Assembly: GCF_042186555.1 (NCBI RefSeq)
Contig: NC_133328.1
Location: 351,880,281-351,944,280 of the forward strand
Length of the DNA stretch: 64,000 bases
From: Aquarana catesbeiana
Taxonomy: Eukaryota; Chordata; Amphibia; Anura; Ranidae
Reading direction: 5' to 3'
Every line of letters begins with the position of its first letter. The first letter of the stretch is position 1. The notes under the pieces are model-generated. The model ran no database searches. It was not told the DNA's origin and worked only from the letters and a program-made list of their open reading frames with translations. Positions 21,545 through 33,869 of this stretch are shown here, piece by piece. A program made the position numbers and the translations under genes.

Positions 21545-23674
21545 ATGTTGCATGTACATACTCATCTTAGAGTTCGTGCTGTGTGGGGGCTTGGTGTTGG
21601 GGTTCTTACTTTGACACAAGCCCAGTCCATGAACAGGGTGAGGAGGAGTTCATGGACCAAGAATTGGTTTCTCCAGCGTGACCAATTCTGTCACATGCCT
21701 TTGCTCCGTGAGAATAATCCTGACAATTTCAGGAACTTTCTCCGGATGACGGACCCCGTATTTCACCGTTTGCTTTGCTGACCCCTTATATCAGCAGGCA
21801 GGATACCTGCATGAGGCAAGCCATCACTCCGGAGCAGAGGCTAGTTGCCACCCTGCGGTACTTGGCGACGGGGAGAAGCCTGCACGACCTCAAGTTCTCG
21901 ACAGGCATCTCCCCCCAGGCTCTGGGGATCATTATCCCAGAGACCTGTTCTGCCATCATCCAGGTCCTGCAGAAGGACTATATTAAGGTAAGATTTTTAT
22001 CCTTTAACATCACATTTTATTGTATTTAATGTTTGCTAATATATCGTATTTCTTTCCTTATTCCATAATTACCATGATTGTAATATGCTGTGAATGTCCC
22101 TTTTGTCCTCATGCATGCTGGTTTTATTTGACATTTTTTTTGTCCTTCATACATATTTGCCTTCACTTACCTCCCCGGCATGCTCTCCTGGGCCTATATC
22201 CACCTTGCCTAGTCACTGTATTTTGTCAGCTCCATAGTAGTTCTTTACCCTAAACACACCCTAAAATGTGTAAAAATGTGATTTGTGCTTTAAATTCAGG
22301 CAGAGTGCCAGAGGCTTTTTTTTGGGTGCCAAAATCATTGTAACTCTCCCTCCCCCCAACCGCTAAGTCAGCTGATACCAATCCTCTATCTGCTGACTTT
22401 GCCAAACCCATACACGCTATACCTACTTCTTTTGTGGTCAGATTTATGGATGAATTCCCCAAAGCATGTAGTGCAAGGGCCTGCCTGAATACTTTCAAAT
22501 GGTACTGTTTAAAGTTTTTGTATCCTATTATTATTTTGATAGGTAATATCAGAATGTAAAAATGTGCTAAAATGTGTACAGTGTGTATTCATATCTTTGT
22601 ATTATGACACTTCTTACCTGTCCAGTGGGCTGCCAATAGTGTAAAGTAAGGAGGGGCTGGCCAAAGTAATACATATTATTTAGGCATTCATCTCTCAATG
22701 AAGTGGAGAGGGTTACCTGTCCAAAACATCCCCCCCCTAAAATGTTTAAAATGGCCCATGAGAGAGGGGGGAATCTGATAGGTGGACCTTTGTCTTTAAA
22801 TACTCCCTAAAATAAATGTTATACTGATGTTGGCCAAGAATGTTTGTGTCTAATCTGCTTTCAATGTTCATGTGCAAAATGATTAATTTTTGGTTCTTGT
22901 TTGACTCCACAGTTTCCTTCCAACCCACAGGAATGGCAGACTGTGGCCTCCCACATTGCCCAGTGGTGGGACTTTCCTAATTGCGTAGGGGCAATTGATG
23001 GGAAACACGTCCACATCGTCCCACCCCCCAACTCAAGGTCATACTATTACAACTACAAGGGGTTCAATAGTATTGTGATGTTGGCGGTGGTGTCGGCTAC
23101 TTACGAGTTCCTGTATGTGGACGTGGGGAAGAATGGCCGGATGTCAGATGGTGGCGTCATTGCCAAGACCGAGTTCTACAGGCATCTCCAGAATGACAGC
23201 TTGGGCTTGCCACCTCCAGAAGACAATGCGGAAGGACTCCCATTCGTCTTCATTGTGGATGAAGCGTTTGCACTGGGGGACCATCTTATGCGGCCATTCC
23301 CTATGAGGACCCTCATCCCGGACCAGAGGGCTTTTAATTACCAGCTAGCCAGAGCCAGAAGAGTGGTGAAAAACACGTTTTGAATAATGGCCAGCCGGTT
23401 CCACCTATTTCTTATACCCATACACATGGCAGAATATAAACTCAATCACATCATCCTGTGTTGCTGTGTCCTCCACAACTTTTTAAGGAAAAATTCTTGG
23501 AACTATGCTGCCTCAGTTGGGCCTGAGGCCGGAATTAATATCAATGAACCAAACCTGATGGCGCTTGAGGCTGGCCGTCCTAGCTTGCCCCCCCAGAGTG
23601 CCCGCGAGGTCCGTATAAGATACATGGAATACTTTGTGGGTAGGGGGGCCATCGATATGCCAGACAATGTCTGA
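21545..23674 (+). pseudogene. PIF/Harbinger transposase (HARBI1-like), two exons, inactivated
   Basis: This is the DDE transposase that cuts and pastes Harbinger elements. Exon 1 runs from the ATG at 21545, the first in the frame leading to FLRMTDPVFHRLL, to 21987 (donor AAG/gtaaga). Exon 2 begins at 22913 after ccacag. Exon 1 holds the helical N-terminal region (ITPEQRLVATLRYLATG). Exon 2 holds the catalytic core, with the first Asp in CVGAIDGKHVHI and the second in FLYVDVGKNGRMSDGG. The position normally filled by Glu in the RARRVxEN motif is Lys here (RARRVVKNTF). Three codons later an in-frame TGA (23381-23383) interrupts the frame, which then resumes as IMASRFHLF. A small deletion also shifts the frame near 21777. 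The protein is therefore dead in this copy. Confidence 0.85.
21988..22912 (+). other. Intron of the Harbinger transposase gene
   Basis: The donor is gtaagattt at 21988 and the acceptor is ttgactccacag at 22912. Joining the exons connects LQKDYIK to FPSNPQEW, which gives continuous family-like sequence. The interior is AT-rich with no coding signal. Confidence 0.65.
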
Positions 23675-24089
23675 GACATTTTTTAAACAAAAATATATAT
23701 TTTAAACTGAACAAATATTTGCTTTGATTTCCTGCTTGGCTTTCTCTTAGCTGTCTCCTCGGTTATCTTTTATTAATGGTCTAATTTTTTGGCCTTTTTC
23801 TTCAACGGTGCAAACGAAATTTTGTTGACACATGAGATGACAATCTCTTCTTTGGCTAACTATTAATTAATATGTTGTTAGTCTGCTACACACCCACCTT
23901 GTTTTTTTGGTGAATGTATGTAATGCATTACTGACAAAAATAATATTAATTTTCAAAACCATGCCCTAAATTTTGTTGAGTCCTGAAAATTACATGATTG
24001 TGTAATTAGAAAGCACTGTTGGGTGTTATTTACTAAAGAAAAATACACTTTGCACTACAAGTGCACTTGAGACTGCACTGAAACTACAC

Positions 24090-25334
24090 TTATAGCGCAA
24101 AGGATTCCAAATCCCTATTACACCCCATTATCTCCCCGATGAGGATCTGGGCACTTTCACTGGTGAAGTGACATTCCTCTTCCACAACATCACGATCACC
24201 TAAAATATAAAAAAAAAAACACACCGTGTATTATAAATATGCAGGCATCCATCTCTTACCTGAAGCTGTGGTCGCAGACACTCATCTGTTTCTGGTGACA
24301 ATTTCCACAATGTCTCCCTCCTCCGGTTGGATTTGGGGGATTTTCCCTTGTTCCTGAGGTGGAGGGGCCGTGGTCTCCTCTGATGAGTGGTCTCCTCTGA
24401 GTCTTTTCTCCCCTATGTTAAAAAAAATAGGTATACTTAGCACACAGATATTTGATGGCAGAAATAGGAATATGAAACATTGCTTGGAAGTGGGGTAGAA
24501 TTGTCTCTTTTGGCAGAGTTGCAAGATAAAGAAATATTTTTGTCCTTTGTCAAGCTTAAATACTTACCTGTTTTGTACAAGCTTCACAGATGGAGTCACC
24601 CCTATAGTATACACTGGAGCACCTGTGTGGGCCCCCTAATAAAAAGGGTGTTCTTGTATCCCACACTAGTGCTCCAGCGTCCAGATGTGTAAACAGCTGC
24701 TGAGTGTGCTCTCCTTACACAGAATCTAGTTTGCATTTAATTCTAGTTACTAACCCATCTAGACAACAAACTTATTTTAAGAGAAGTAGGCCAGAAAAAA
24801 ATGTATTGAACTCCATCTGGACAAAACATGGTGTTTTATTGGCCGAACGAACAATGTTTCCTACGAACAAATAATGTGTCCATGAACATGAAAGTTGCCA
24901 TTTTAAACTGTACAACAGTAAAGAAAAGCACATGGAGCAGCACGAACATAAGAAAAATAAAGAATAGGAACACAGGACAACTACTTACTTTTTTGCAGCA
25001 CTCTCCTGATCCTTCTATACTGATCGTTCTCCCTTAATTTGAGGTCCGACCACCGCTTCCTCAGTTGATCCTTGGATCGCTGTACCCCAAAATTTCTGTG
25101 CAGACTCTTCACAACTTTCACCATGATCTTGGCCTTTCTGACATTGGGGGCGGGGTAAGGTCCATACTTCCCGTCATAGTCGGCCCTCTTCAATATGTCC
25201 ACCATCTCCACCATCTCTACAAAGACCATATTTGATGCCTTAAATCTCCTCTGGGATCGTGACGTTTCTGGCTCTGGCCTTTCCTTCTCCTCCTCATTGC
25301 TGCTATTAGCACGCACCTGTTGTGTCTCCGTCAT
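24090..25334 (-). pseudogene. Harbinger Myb/SANT-like DNA-binding protein, three exons (copy B)
   Basis: This is the accessory protein of the transposon, read right to left. Exon 1 (25334-24989) encodes the charged leader and SANT-like domain and ends at gtaagt. Exon 2 (24412-24260) follows an aacatag acceptor and encodes a Pro/Gln/Glu-rich linker (PPPQEQGKIPQIQPEEGD). Exon 3 (24199-24090) follows attttag and encodes a C-terminal helix (SESAQILIGEIMGCNRDLE), a tail of the kind I associate with Harbinger Myb-like proteins. In that family the protein works with the transposase at the termini and in nuclear entry. One-base frame disagreement in exon 2 near 24300 suggests a lesion, hence the pseudogene call. 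Splice assignments come from sequence only. Confidence 0.7.
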
Positions 25335-25505
25335 GATGCTCTTCCCCACTGCGCCGAATGATAAGGGGCTGGGAATAGACTAGAAAGAACGTCAGGGGAG
25401 GGTGGAGTTTCACGCAAGCGCAGTGTATATAAAGCGTAACACGCGTGCGTCGTACGTACGATCTGTGATCGGAGAAGGGAGCATCGGAAGTGCCGATCGT
25501 GATAA
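25335..25505. promoter_or_regulatory. Divergent promoter region between Myb-like and MADF genes (copy B)
   Basis: This is the counterpart of 661-830. A TATA-like tatataaag lies at 25426-25434. A candidate untranslated exon ends at GAAG/gtaaca near 25510 and would splice to the acceptor before the MADF ATG. The proximity of the two starts suggests shared control. Confidence 0.5.
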
Positions 25506-25619
25506 CGAAGGTAACATTTAAACTTGGGCCTATACTGCTTATAGATTGAGGCCTATATTGGGACAAGATTAGGAGACTTTAACCTGACATTACGGTTTGT
25601 CTTGTGTATTGCAGATAAA

Positions 25620-26825
25620 ATGGATGGCTTCAATGACCACAACTTCCTTCCCCTGTTCATAGATAAATACAGGGAGCTGCCCTGTCTGTGGCAGGTCAAA
25701 CACCCACATTATAATCATAAACAAAAGAGGCAGGCAGCCCTGGATAAACTGCCGGAGTTGGTGAAGCTGGTGGTCCCCACGGCAACCATCCCCTATTTAA
25801 AAGCCAAAATTGGTGGCCTGGGGAGCACTTATCTTAGGTCCTGGATTCCCAGAGATCAGGAGCCGCAGCAGATGACGTTTGTGTCCCCAGGCTGTGGTAC
25901 TATGAGAGACTTCGATTTCTGACAGACCAGACTGAAGTCAGGGAAACCCTTCCTTCCACTTTTCCTTCCACCCTACCTTCCACCCCAACTGAGGCTTCCG
26001 ATGTCCAACCTGGGACTTCCAGCCAGGAAGAAGTGGAGGAGCCCAGCTTGAGCCAGGTATAGCATTGTTCTACAGATTTATGGTCAATAAATAAATGATG
26101 TTTACTAGATGTTATTATTGATCACTAATTGCTGATTTAATAAAGTGTTTTACATATCAATAGACAGTAGTGGGCAAAAATAATTGGGACAAGAATGAAA
26201 AATGCTAGCCTCAGAATGATAGTCTTTTATATTTGTTAACATTCAATTTGTAACAGTCATGAGCTGAAAATTGTGTGTGATTGATGAAGAAAAAACTAAA
26301 ACTATGTCCCTTTTTCATACACAGGAAGACCTCAGCCAGGAGGAGGCTGTGGAATGTGGCACACAGGAGGAGGCGGGGGTTAGTGGCAGCCAGGAGGTGG
26401 CTGGGGTAAGTGACAGCCAGGAGGAGGCAGGGGTAAGTGTCAGCCAGGAGGTGGCCTGGCCCAGTAGGAGCCTCACAGAGTCGCAGGTCCCTCCCCTCCG
26501 CCTTCCAAACAAAAGACCCAGGAAGGGAAGTAATGTGGAGGAGTCAGCGCTCTGGCTGATTCAGGAGGCTTCTGCATCCCTCAGAGCCACCCCCACTCGT
26601 GAAGAGGCCTTTGCCTGCATGGCTGCCACAAAACTGCAGGACATGCAGGAGGGCCAATGCCTCATGTGTGAGGACATCCTTTATAAAACATTAACCAAGG
26701 GGGTGAGGGGCGAAATCACACCCTATACACACCTATGTGAGTTACATCATCCTCCTCCTCCTGCCACACCTTCAACACCACAGACACAGCCTGGAAGGAA
26801 GCATGTAAGGAAGACAAGAAAGTGA
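25620..26825 (+). pseudogene. MADF-domain protein gene of Harbinger (copy B)
   Basis: This is the better preserved copy of the gene at 946-2151. The first coding exon (25620-26056) encodes a MADF domain: FLPLFIDKYRELPCLW, a conserved Gly/Trp segment (GLGSTYLRSW) and, in the adjacent frame, the expected LWYYERLRFL end. The two halves are separated by a one-base frame disruption near 25893 that copy A shares. The second exon (26325-26825) stays open to its stop. It encodes an acidic repeat-rich linker, a helical region (EEAFACMAATKLQDMQ) and a basic KHVRKTRK tail ending in TGA. A possible poly(A) signal, aataaa, lies near 27078. MADF proteins are sequence-specific DNA binders; a role in transposition is inferred from position inside the terminal repeats. 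Confidence 0.72.
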
Positions 26826-27860
26826 TAGTCTGGGTTCAGTCTGGTCTGACAAAAGATGCAGGCTCTTGTATGACCACAGCTTGGGGACATGTATGTCATC
26901 TGCTGCTGTTCATAATCTCTTGGACTTCTGGACCAGATTGTACTCCCTTATATATGGACTCCTCAGGCCACCAATTTTGCAGAAAAATAATTGATGTGTG
27001 CCCTGGGGGCCAAAGGCTTCACCAATTTCTGCTGTTTCTCCAGCGTTGCCTCCATCTTTCTTTGGTTATGACCCCTTAATAAATTTTTGGTTTGTTTTAT
27101 TATACTCGCCTATGTGTGTTTTCCTTCAAAAAGGACAATTTGTCTATGAGGAGGCAGGTACATTTCAAAATTACAATGTGAAATTAACAAGAGACACCAA
27201 CACCAAGCAACCTCCTTGAGATTAAATAATACAAGATAATAATCGTGTTGTGGTAACTTGACACACAAAACACACCCAAAACTATTCTGGAGTTAAAACA
27301 AATATATACAAAAAATAACAGGAGATTAGGATTTCAAAAAACAAAAAACAAAAAAAACCCCCAAAATCTAAAAACATCCAAAAATGTAATTCTTTTTGGG
27401 AGATGTGACAAATAAAAATATTATTTTCATGAAATCACGATAAATAATAAAGAAAGAAGTTTGTGAGAAGTCTGTGTGAATATGAGCAGCAAAACAACTT
27501 CATTCTTCTAACATTATAAAGAAGAAGAGAGTGCGCTGCATTAAACAATTTAAAACATTGCAGCGTGACAAAAGTGCTATATTTATTAAGAACGCTAATT
27601 TTACCAGACCGAGCAGTTCCGTCTCGGAATTTATTCTAAGCATGCGTGGCACTTTGTGTGTCTGAATTGTCCACACACGGTTGGAATTGATGCAAACGGA
27701 TTTTGTTGTCGGAAAATTTTATAGCCTGCTCTCAAACTTTGTGTGTCAGAAATTCCGATGGAAAAAGTCCGATGGACCCCACACAAGGTCGGAATTTCCG
27801 ACAACAAGCTCCGATCGCACATTTTCCGTTGGAAAATCCAACCGTGTGTACAGGGCATTA

Positions 27861-28002
27861 CAGTGAATGGAAATGGAAAAGTTTGAAATATAAAACCACA
27901 CGTGATTCACTTTCAAGAAAAGCCAGCAAGATGGATAACTCTGTCTAATTCCCTTGTCTAAAGTGATTGTAAACCCTCACCTTGTAAAACAACCCATTCA
28001 GT
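27861..28002. other. Short non-coding spacer (copy B)
   Basis: This matches 3136-3277. No feature is seen. Confidence 0.5.
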
Positions 28003-28598
28003 TTAACCACATTCTGCCTGGCCTATAGCAGAATGATGGCTGAGCGGGGGATCAGCTATCCTGACTGGGCGTCATATGTGACGTCCAGCAGGACAATCCG
28101 CTCGTGAGCACCGATCGGTGGTGCGGTGTGTCGCTCTGACACACCGCATCTCCGATCTCAGTAAAGAGCCTATGATGTAAGCTCTTTAACATGTAATTAG
28201 CTGTGACCAATCACAACTGATCATAGTGATAACTAGTAAGTGCTGGTAATCGGCTTTCCTCAGTTAATGCTGACAAGGCGCGAGCAGAGGAGAGCCGATC
28301 AGCGAATCTCCTGACAGGGGGGTCTGCACTGATAATCAGTGCATTGATTATTAGTGCAGCCCCCCATCAGCGGTGCCCACAACAGATGCCAAACAGTGCC
28401 CATCACAGATGCCAATCAGTGCTCATCAGTAATGCCCATCAGTACTGGCTATCAGTGGCCATCAGTGCCACCTATCAGTGTTGCATATTAGTGCCTCCTC
28501 ATCAGTGTCCATCAGTGCACATCAGTGCCACCCCATCAGTGCCCATCAGTGAAGGAGAAAATGTACTTATTTACAAAATTTTATAACAGAAACAAAGA

Positions 28599-28629
<31 letters not shown>

Positions 28630-28753
28630 ACTTTGGTCTTTTTAATTTGCTTAGTAAAAAAATTAAAAACCCAGTGGTGATCAAATACCACCAAAAGAAA
28701 TCTCTATCTCTGGGTAGGAAGGGGGTAAAAGTGCCCAGTATTGAAGTGGTTAA
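28003..28753. mobile_element. piggyBac-like MITE with TTAA target sites (copy B)
   Basis: TTAA at 28003-28006 is followed by CCAC, and GTGG precedes TTAA at 28750-28753. It contains the same decamer array (about 28370-28555) and a longer poly(A) tract (28606-28630) than copy A. It is non-autonomous. Confidence 0.68.
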
Positions 28754-29097
28754 AATAGAAATGAAAGGCAAAACATTTGTATGTAGATATAAAAACATTA
28801 TTAATACATTGTTTCACTTTTTTTTATAAGTGATCACATTCCCTCTGTTCTCAGCATAAGAGCTAGGTGAGGAGAGACAGCAGCACATTGATCTTCACAG
28901 TGAATGGCTGTGCAGGGGAGGGGTGTCAGGATGAGTCTGATCATTGGAGGAAAGCAGGCTTAGTTCCCAGCACAGTTAGAGAACAGGCTATGGTGTGCTT
29001 TCCTGCTTAGTGTAGTCAGTTTTTAATAGGAAAGCAGTGGGACTGGCAGGAACACCATGGATTCCACTCAAGAGAAGCAATACATAGAGAACAGGAT
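28754..29097. other. Unclassified non-coding repeat (copy B)
   Basis: This matches 4014-4357. No coding signal is seen. Confidence 0.45.
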
Positions 29098-31054
29098 AGT
29101 TTTTTTGGTAAAAAGTTTTATTATGAGTAAATATCATTGTACAAACAATAAAAAAGGCATGTGCAAAAGCGCAAAGTAATATACCCTGTTGGCATCAGAG
29201 AATAAACAATATGAAATGTTGCTATAGAGCTTAACACTGCAATAAGTAATCATACAACAGAACCCCATAATGCATGGAAGAAAACTGAGCCTCAAAGCTG
29301 CAAATTATTCAATTGTTTGCAGAACAAAAAAGGGTGGAAATGAAAGCCATGAATGGAACAAAGAGAAAGATAAAGGAGGAGATGGAAGGAGGGCAAAAGA
29401 GGGGAGAGAGGGGGCAAAAGGGGCTCAGAATCTCCCATAAGCCAGGCAGTATATTGGGGTTTAACAGTGAAAAAAGGATATACTATATCCCCAAAAGGTT
29501 CAATTAGGGTTCCAATAAAGATTGGTCAAAGTTAGGAGACAAGAAGTGATCAACCCAAGGTTGTCAGATACTAAGGTATTTCGGCACACAATCAAGTAGG
29601 GTAGCTGCAATTTTACTGTGTAGTATTAATTGTGTTATTCTATTCTTAGTTTCAAGGAGATATAATTTTGACGTCTTCTAAGCTTTAGCAATGTTTTTCT
29701 TGGAAAATGTAGTCATGTACAGGAGCAATTTAAATTGCAGGGATGTCAGGTCCGGTGGATGTTTATTCTATAACGCTATGGAGGGATCAGTCCAGAGTGA
29801 AATATCAAAGAGAATGGATAGCATTCAAAACACTTCGGCCCAGTATGAAGGTACAAGTCCAGCAGATATGAAGGTGTGTACCATCTTCCGCACAACCCCT
29901 GAAACAGCTCAGAGAGTGGAAGAAGGGAGTATTTTGAAAATTCTAGCAGGAACTAAATACCATCTGGTTAAAAACGTATAGTTAGTTTCCAACCCTAGGG
30001 TATTGATAACAGAGGATTTAGTATATTGCCAACTATTCATCCTATCTTTTGGTTCTAACAGGACATCAAGAACAGTAGCCCAACGAGAAGCATAGGCGAG
30101 AGGTGTAGAGCTTAGTGTAGTGAGTATATATTTTAGAGAACAGACCAGGAGTTCGAGAGTCAGCGGAGTATATATGTTTAAAGAATATTTGAGAATGCAA
30201 GATCTGTTTGATTGATGTATAGCAAGAAGTGTTTTATTTAAAGATAAAACAACTCCAAACTGGGAAGTCAGTATTTCTCTTGCAAAGCTGCAAATAAAAA
30301 GAGGAGACTGTAACCAAGTGACCCAGACAGTGAAGCCCTAAAGATTTCCAGTTGTGGAAGGAGGTTGGAGCCACTCGAGCAGTATAGAAGTTGGAATAGT
30401 TCAAAAAGGATAATAATGGGTTATGCGGGGACTGCAAGCGACAAGGATTTTTCAAACGATCTCATAAAGCTAAGTAGTGAAATGTAATAGAATTGGAGAT
30501 TGACTTGCATTATTTAGGACAAAGCCAGAAGAGATCTATAATAACCAACGGATTGCAATCTACTGCTTCTAAACTAATCCATAATGGGAGTTCCTTAACT
30601 GTGTGGTATTGTGCAAAATGTGCTAATTTGGCTGCCTGGTAGCATTTGGTAAAATTGGGGAGGCCAAGACCACCCTGTAACTTAGAGTGTATGAGGGCCA
30701 ACCTAGGCAGTCGTGGTCTAACCTAACCACATATATAGGCATTAACCCATCAATGGGGGATACATAAATAGAAAGGAGGCACTGTTACAGGAAGTACTCA
30801 AAAAGATACAGAATTTTAGGTAGGAGTGTCATTTTGACTCCATTATGCTACCAAGCAGGAAACCTGCAAAGACGACCAATGAGACATAAAGCATGTTAAA
30901 ATGAGCAAGCATTGATGGATAATTCACATGGAACAATGAAAAGTGGTGTGAAGTCAATTTAATGCCCAAATAAGTGAGGGCATGTATATTCCATTTGAAG
31001 GAAAATGAGGATTGTAATTGAGAAATATCCTGAGGAGAAATGGCAATATTTAGA
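29098..31054 (-). pseudogene. Old L1 fragment L1-5, copy B, 3' piece
   Basis: This is the counterpart of 4358-6314. The GGLGLPNFTKCYQAA segment lies at 30510-30701 on the minus strand. It is cut at 31054 by the 2815-bp inserted block and resumes at 33875. Confidence 0.75.
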
Positions 31055-33869
31055 TGGAGCGATCTCTCAAACGATCATTGCACTCAGTGGTTCTTTAGAT
31101 CACAGCTGATGAAAAAATTGTGTATTTTCCCAAACCACATAAAAGTACATTGCCTTTTCTAGTTGTGCACGGGTGCCATTTGTTTTTAATGGCAAACCCA
31201 CTTATCCACCAATTGCATGTCTGTTTGCTCCCACTAAAACACATGGTATCACAGTACCATGTATTTTGGTGAGGCTCACCTTAAAAAAAAAAAATCACAC
31301 CCACAGCAGACCCGTATACATAAAGCATTATTTGACTATTAATATTGGGGCCTTTTACAGCCTTTATTTTAAACTGCATATTTTTCTAATAATATACAGA
31401 AAAAAAAGGGGTTCCCCTAATGGTGGACTTTTTAGGCACATATAAAAAGGCGTAGAAGAGTATATAGAGTACAAATATAGTTTATTAAATAGAGAAACAA
31501 TACAAATATGACAATAATGTAGCATCTATTGTTAGGAATGTGAATCAAGCAGTTTTACATTAGTGTGTATACAGTGTTTAAAGCGGTACTCTTGCACCCA
31601 ACGCATTTTGGATTTAATTAGCCTTCTTCCTCAAGGGTGGATGTGAGTTAGAGATAGTTCTATATTAGAAAAAATATGTTGAGAGGACAATAGTAAGCAT
31701 ATAAGTATACATATACGTAAAAACATTACATAATGTACTTTTCATGTCGTTTTCACTTACGTTAACACTGTATTAGCTGACTTGGCATTCCATGAAACTT
31801 TACATTAAAAACAGGGACAATGACATGGTCTGTCTACCCAATATGTTCTTGATTCCGAGAGAGAATGTTTATTTGCATATTGAAAATAGAATTTCTATAT
31901 AGGTAGCGATGAAGTTTCTAAGTACAAAAAGTATGTATAAGATATTCTCTTCAAAAAAAGGGGGAAGAGAAGGCCCATGAAGGGCGTATAAAAAGATAGA
32001 AACTTGAGGCTCCACTGAGGCTGGAGGGCAGGTCCTGCAAGAGAAATGTAATATTGCAAGCGTATAGTAAAAGATCCTTTTGATTGTGAGGAGTAGAAAT
32101 TCAAGAATTAATGTGATGTTAACCACTTGCCGACCGCTTAACGCAGATATACTGCGGCAGAATGGCACGGGCAGGCAAAATCACGTACCTGGTACCCCCC
32201 CGGTGCCCGAGGCAGTCGGCTTTGTTAGGGGAGCGATCCAGGCTGAGGGGGAGACCACTCATTCGTGGCCACCCCCTCGCGATCGCTCCCAACAAATGAG
32301 AATCTTCCTCTGCTGCTGTATAGTAAACAGCGGCAAAGGAAGTGATGTCATCGCTCCTTGGCTCGATATTTTCCGTTCTGGCGCCGAAGAGAGAAGACAT
32401 CTGAGTGAGTGCACAACACAACACATAACAGTAAACCATACTAGGCACACTTTACACCCCCCCATCACCCCCAATCACCCTCTGATCATCCCCTAATCAC
32501 CCCCCCTGTCACAGTGACACCAAGCAGTTTTTTTTTTTCTGATTACTGCATTGGTGTCAGTTTGTGACAGTTAGTGTGGTAGGGCAGTTAGTGTTAGCCC
32601 CCTTTAGGTCTAGGGTACCCCCCTAACCCCCCTAATAAAGTTTTAACCCCGTGATCACCCCCCCGTCACCAGTGTCACTAAGCAATCGTTTTTCTGACCG
32701 CTGTATTAGTGTCACTGGTGACGCTAGTTAGGGAGGTAAATATATAGGTTCACCGTCAGCTTTTTATAGCGTCAGGGACCCCTATATACTACCTAATAAG
32801 GGTTTTAACCCCTTGATTGCCCCCTAGTTAACCCTTTCACCAGTGATCACCGTAAAACTGTTATGGGTGACGTTGGTTAGTTCGTCTATTTTTTATAGTG
32901 TCAGGGCACCCGCCGTTTAAAGGTTCAGCCCCCTGATCGCCCGGCGGTGATATAACTTAGGTTTTAGGGTCAGATAGGGTCTGTGTTGCCCCAGGCAGCG
33001 TCAGGTTAGTGCCAGTAGCGATAACACCCACGCATGCACCGTACACCTCCCTTAGTGGTATAGTATCTGAACGGATCAATATCTGATCCAATCAGATCTA
33101 TACTAGCGTCCCCAGCAGTTTATGGTTCCCAAAAATGCAGTGTTAGCAGGTATCAGGTATCCTGCTAGGACCTGCGTTTTGCCCCTCCGCCCAGCCCAGC
33201 CTAGCCAACCAAGTGCAGTATCAATCGATCACTGTCACTTACAAAACACTAAACACACATAACTGCAGTGTTCGCAGATTCAGGCCTAATCCCTGCGATC
33301 GCTAACAGTTTTTTTGGTAGCGTTTTGGTGAACTGGCAAGCACCAGCGGCCTAATACACCCCGGTCATAGTCAAACTAGCACTGCAGTAACACTTGGTGA
33401 TGTGGAGAGTCCCATAAGTGCAGTTCAAGCTGGTGAGGTGGCAAGCACAAGTAGTGTCCCGCTGCCACCAAGAAGAAGACAAACACAGGCCCATCGTGCC
33501 CATAATGCCCTTCCTGCTGCATTCGCCAATCCTAATTGGGAACCCACCAATTCTGCAGCACCCGTACTTCCCCCATTCACATCCCCAACCAAATGCAGTT
33601 GGCTGCATGAGAGGCATTTTCTTTATGTCCTCCCGAGTACCCCTACCCAACGAACCCCCCCAAAAAAGATGTTGTGTCTGCAGCAAGCGCGGATATAGGC
33701 GTGACACCCGCTATTATTGTCCCTCCTGTCCTGACAATCCTGGTCTTTGCATTGGTGAATGTTTTGAACGCTACCATACACTAGTTATTAGTATTAGTGT
33801 AGGGTACAGCATTGCACAGACTAGGCACACTTTCATAGGGTCTCCCAAGATGTCATCGCATTTTGAGAG
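31055..33869. repeat. 2815-bp duplicated block inserted into L1-5 (copy of 36932-39746)
   Basis: The block is the same length as 36932-39746 and near-identical to it, with only a handful of substitutions (for example near 31092, 31272 and 32664). It is flanked by a 19-bp direct repeat, agaaatggcaatatttaga (31036-31054 and 33875-33893), which is present once at the homologous site in copy A (6296-6314). The left junction shares taga with the donor edge. There is no poly(A) tail. The block contains repeat sequence, the left end of the piggyBac element (TTAA at 32119) and its transposase remnant. Confidence 0.85.
33378..33869 (+). pseudogene. piggyBac-type transposase remnant (copied block)
   Basis: This is a duplicate of 39255-39746. 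It keeps an N-terminal piece and the C-terminal cysteine-rich domain (CCVCSKRGYRRDTRYYC, then CIGECFERYHT). The catalytic core is absent, and a frameshift lies near the poly(C) run at 33655. Confidence 0.75.

Larger units (their letters stand above)
21069..27857. mobile_element. Complete PIF/Harbinger transposon with three gene units (copy B)
   Basis: The left terminus TGCCCTGTACACACGGT (21069) and right terminus ACCGTGTGTACAGGGCA (ending 27857) are inverted repeats. They are flanked by TTA at 21066-21068 and 27858-27860, the 3-bp target duplication expected for PIF/Harbinger. No further copy of the terminal motif is visible between them, so I read 6.8 kb as one element. It contains a HARBI1-like transposase (plus), a Myb/SANT-like gene (minus) and a MADF-type gene (plus). 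The transposase carries a nonsense codon and a changed catalytic residue, so this copy is not autonomous. Confidence 0.82.
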
